From Sanderia malayensis (taxonomy: Eukaryota; Cnidaria; Scyphozoa; Semaeostomeae; Pelagiidae), in NCBI GenBank assembly GCA_013076295.1, contig RQOL01000876.1:4898001-4962000 (forward strand): DNA of 64,000 bases. Reading direction: 5' to 3'. The notes beneath the pieces were generated by a model, which saw only the letters and a list, made by a program, of their open reading frames with translations, was not told the origin of the DNA and did no database searches. Each line of letters starts with the position of its first letter. Positions within the stretch are counted from its first letter, which is position 1. A program made the translations under genes and the position numbers. Of the stretch, positions 63,801 to 64,000 are shown piece after piece.

Positions 63801-64000
63801 TTGTTGCTATTGGTGCGACAAAAAGGGAGTAAGACAGTCAGATAAATGAAACTGGAGCCCAACATTGATTCTGACGTCACATTCCTTTCTAGGCCAATTC
63901 TAATGTCAGTGATCTAATAGCCGAATATCAGCAGCACACAGAAGTGTATACACACGAAGAGAAGCACTTTGACAGAACATTTGACGACTCTCTTGAAGAC
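60889..64000 (+). CDS. Divergent beta-tubulin-like protein, 3' end outside the window
   Basis: Exons 60889-60945, 61708-61828, 61955-62065, 62301-62758, 63034-63546 and 63893-64000 (cut) join in phase to about 456 codons. The start MREI is the beta-tubulin autoregulation tetrapeptide. GQCGNQ, the glycine loop [24 protein letters not shown] (with the beta-type Lys, not the alpha-type catalytic Glu) and [14 protein letters not shown] [11 protein letters not shown] place it in the beta group. It is clearly divergent: residues 20-60 ([17 protein letters not shown], then a Lys/Glu-rich stretch) and the M-loop/helix 9 area ([12 protein letters not shown]) differ from the very conserved canonical form, and the usual Cys in TTCLRFPGQ is Thr. 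A five-residue change (RADGQARTT) sits in the loop after VCDVPP. The visible C terminus runs ADLIAEY-like ([10 protein letters not shown]) and remains open. A tissue-specific or ciliary beta isotype is likely; a pseudogene is unlikely given the intact frame. Confidence 0.9.
62083..62229. mobile_element. 147-base TA-flanked MITE, copy B
   Basis: Starts CAGTAAAAACCCGCATGTAAGAACC and ends with its inverse, TA on both sides (62081-62082 and 62230-62231). Same family and length as 52961-53107, opposite orientation. The core has overlapping ACAATAG/CTATTGT palindromes. It lies in the third intron of the tubulin gene. Confidence 0.92.

Overview
The window reads as nuclear DNA of an intron-rich invertebrate animal. 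It is AT-rich, its genes are split by short GT-AG introns (plus one AT-AC intron), and the introns are full of small inverted-repeat elements. Full-length animal orthologues (FHOD formin with FH1/FH2/DAD, RABGGTA with its C-terminal leucine-rich repeats, SLC66A2, NOP9, CIAPIN1, GTP-type PEPCK) show a metazoan. A decayed P2X7-ballast-like reading frame fits a cnidarian, sponge or similar marine invertebrate. This is inference; I cannot name the species. There is no sign of a bacterial, organellar or viral replicon.

Layout, left to right: end part of an EF-hand gene (+, 1-1519); non-coding 1.5-4.5 kb; PEPCK (+, 4531-7460, six coding exons, 622 aa); an unrecognised five-exon gene (+, 7859-13420, 582 aa); CIAPIN1/anamorsin (-, 13881-17955), convergent with the preceding gene; a weakly supported orphan exon or gene at 19.7-20.8 kb; FHOD formin (+, 24084-42868, 22 coding exons, 1370 aa), whose introns hold most of the transposons; a 5.6 kb gene-free block with a 3.1 kb inverted-repeat structure and a 1.05 kb element with 55-bp perfect terminal repeats; RABGGTA (-, 48534-54005, 16 coding exons, 543 aa); SLC66A2 (+, 54367-55626, 271 aa), divergent from RABGGTA; NOP9 (-, 55919-60058, 747 aa); and a divergent beta-tubulin-like gene (+, from 60889), cut by the window end.

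The genes are unrelated housekeeping genes and do not form a pathway: gluconeogenesis (PEPCK), cytosolic Fe-S assembly (CIAPIN1), actin assembly (FHOD), Rab prenylation (RABGGTA), a PQ-loop membrane protein (SLC66A2), 40S ribosome biogenesis (NOP9) and microtubules (tubulin). All exon chains were built by reading splice sites and checking that codon phase is kept across every junction. CIAPIN1 and RABGGTA in particular are spread over many tiny exons that simple open-frame scanning does not show.

The most unusual items are: a TTAA-flanked, Kolobok-like element in FHOD intron 4 that carries a decayed THAP domain on one strand and a decayed P2X7-ballast-like domain on the other; a textbook U12-type AT-AC intron in RABGGTA; the conserved but unrecognised 582-aa protein gene; and the 3.1 kb inverted repeat with matching small reading frames in both arms.
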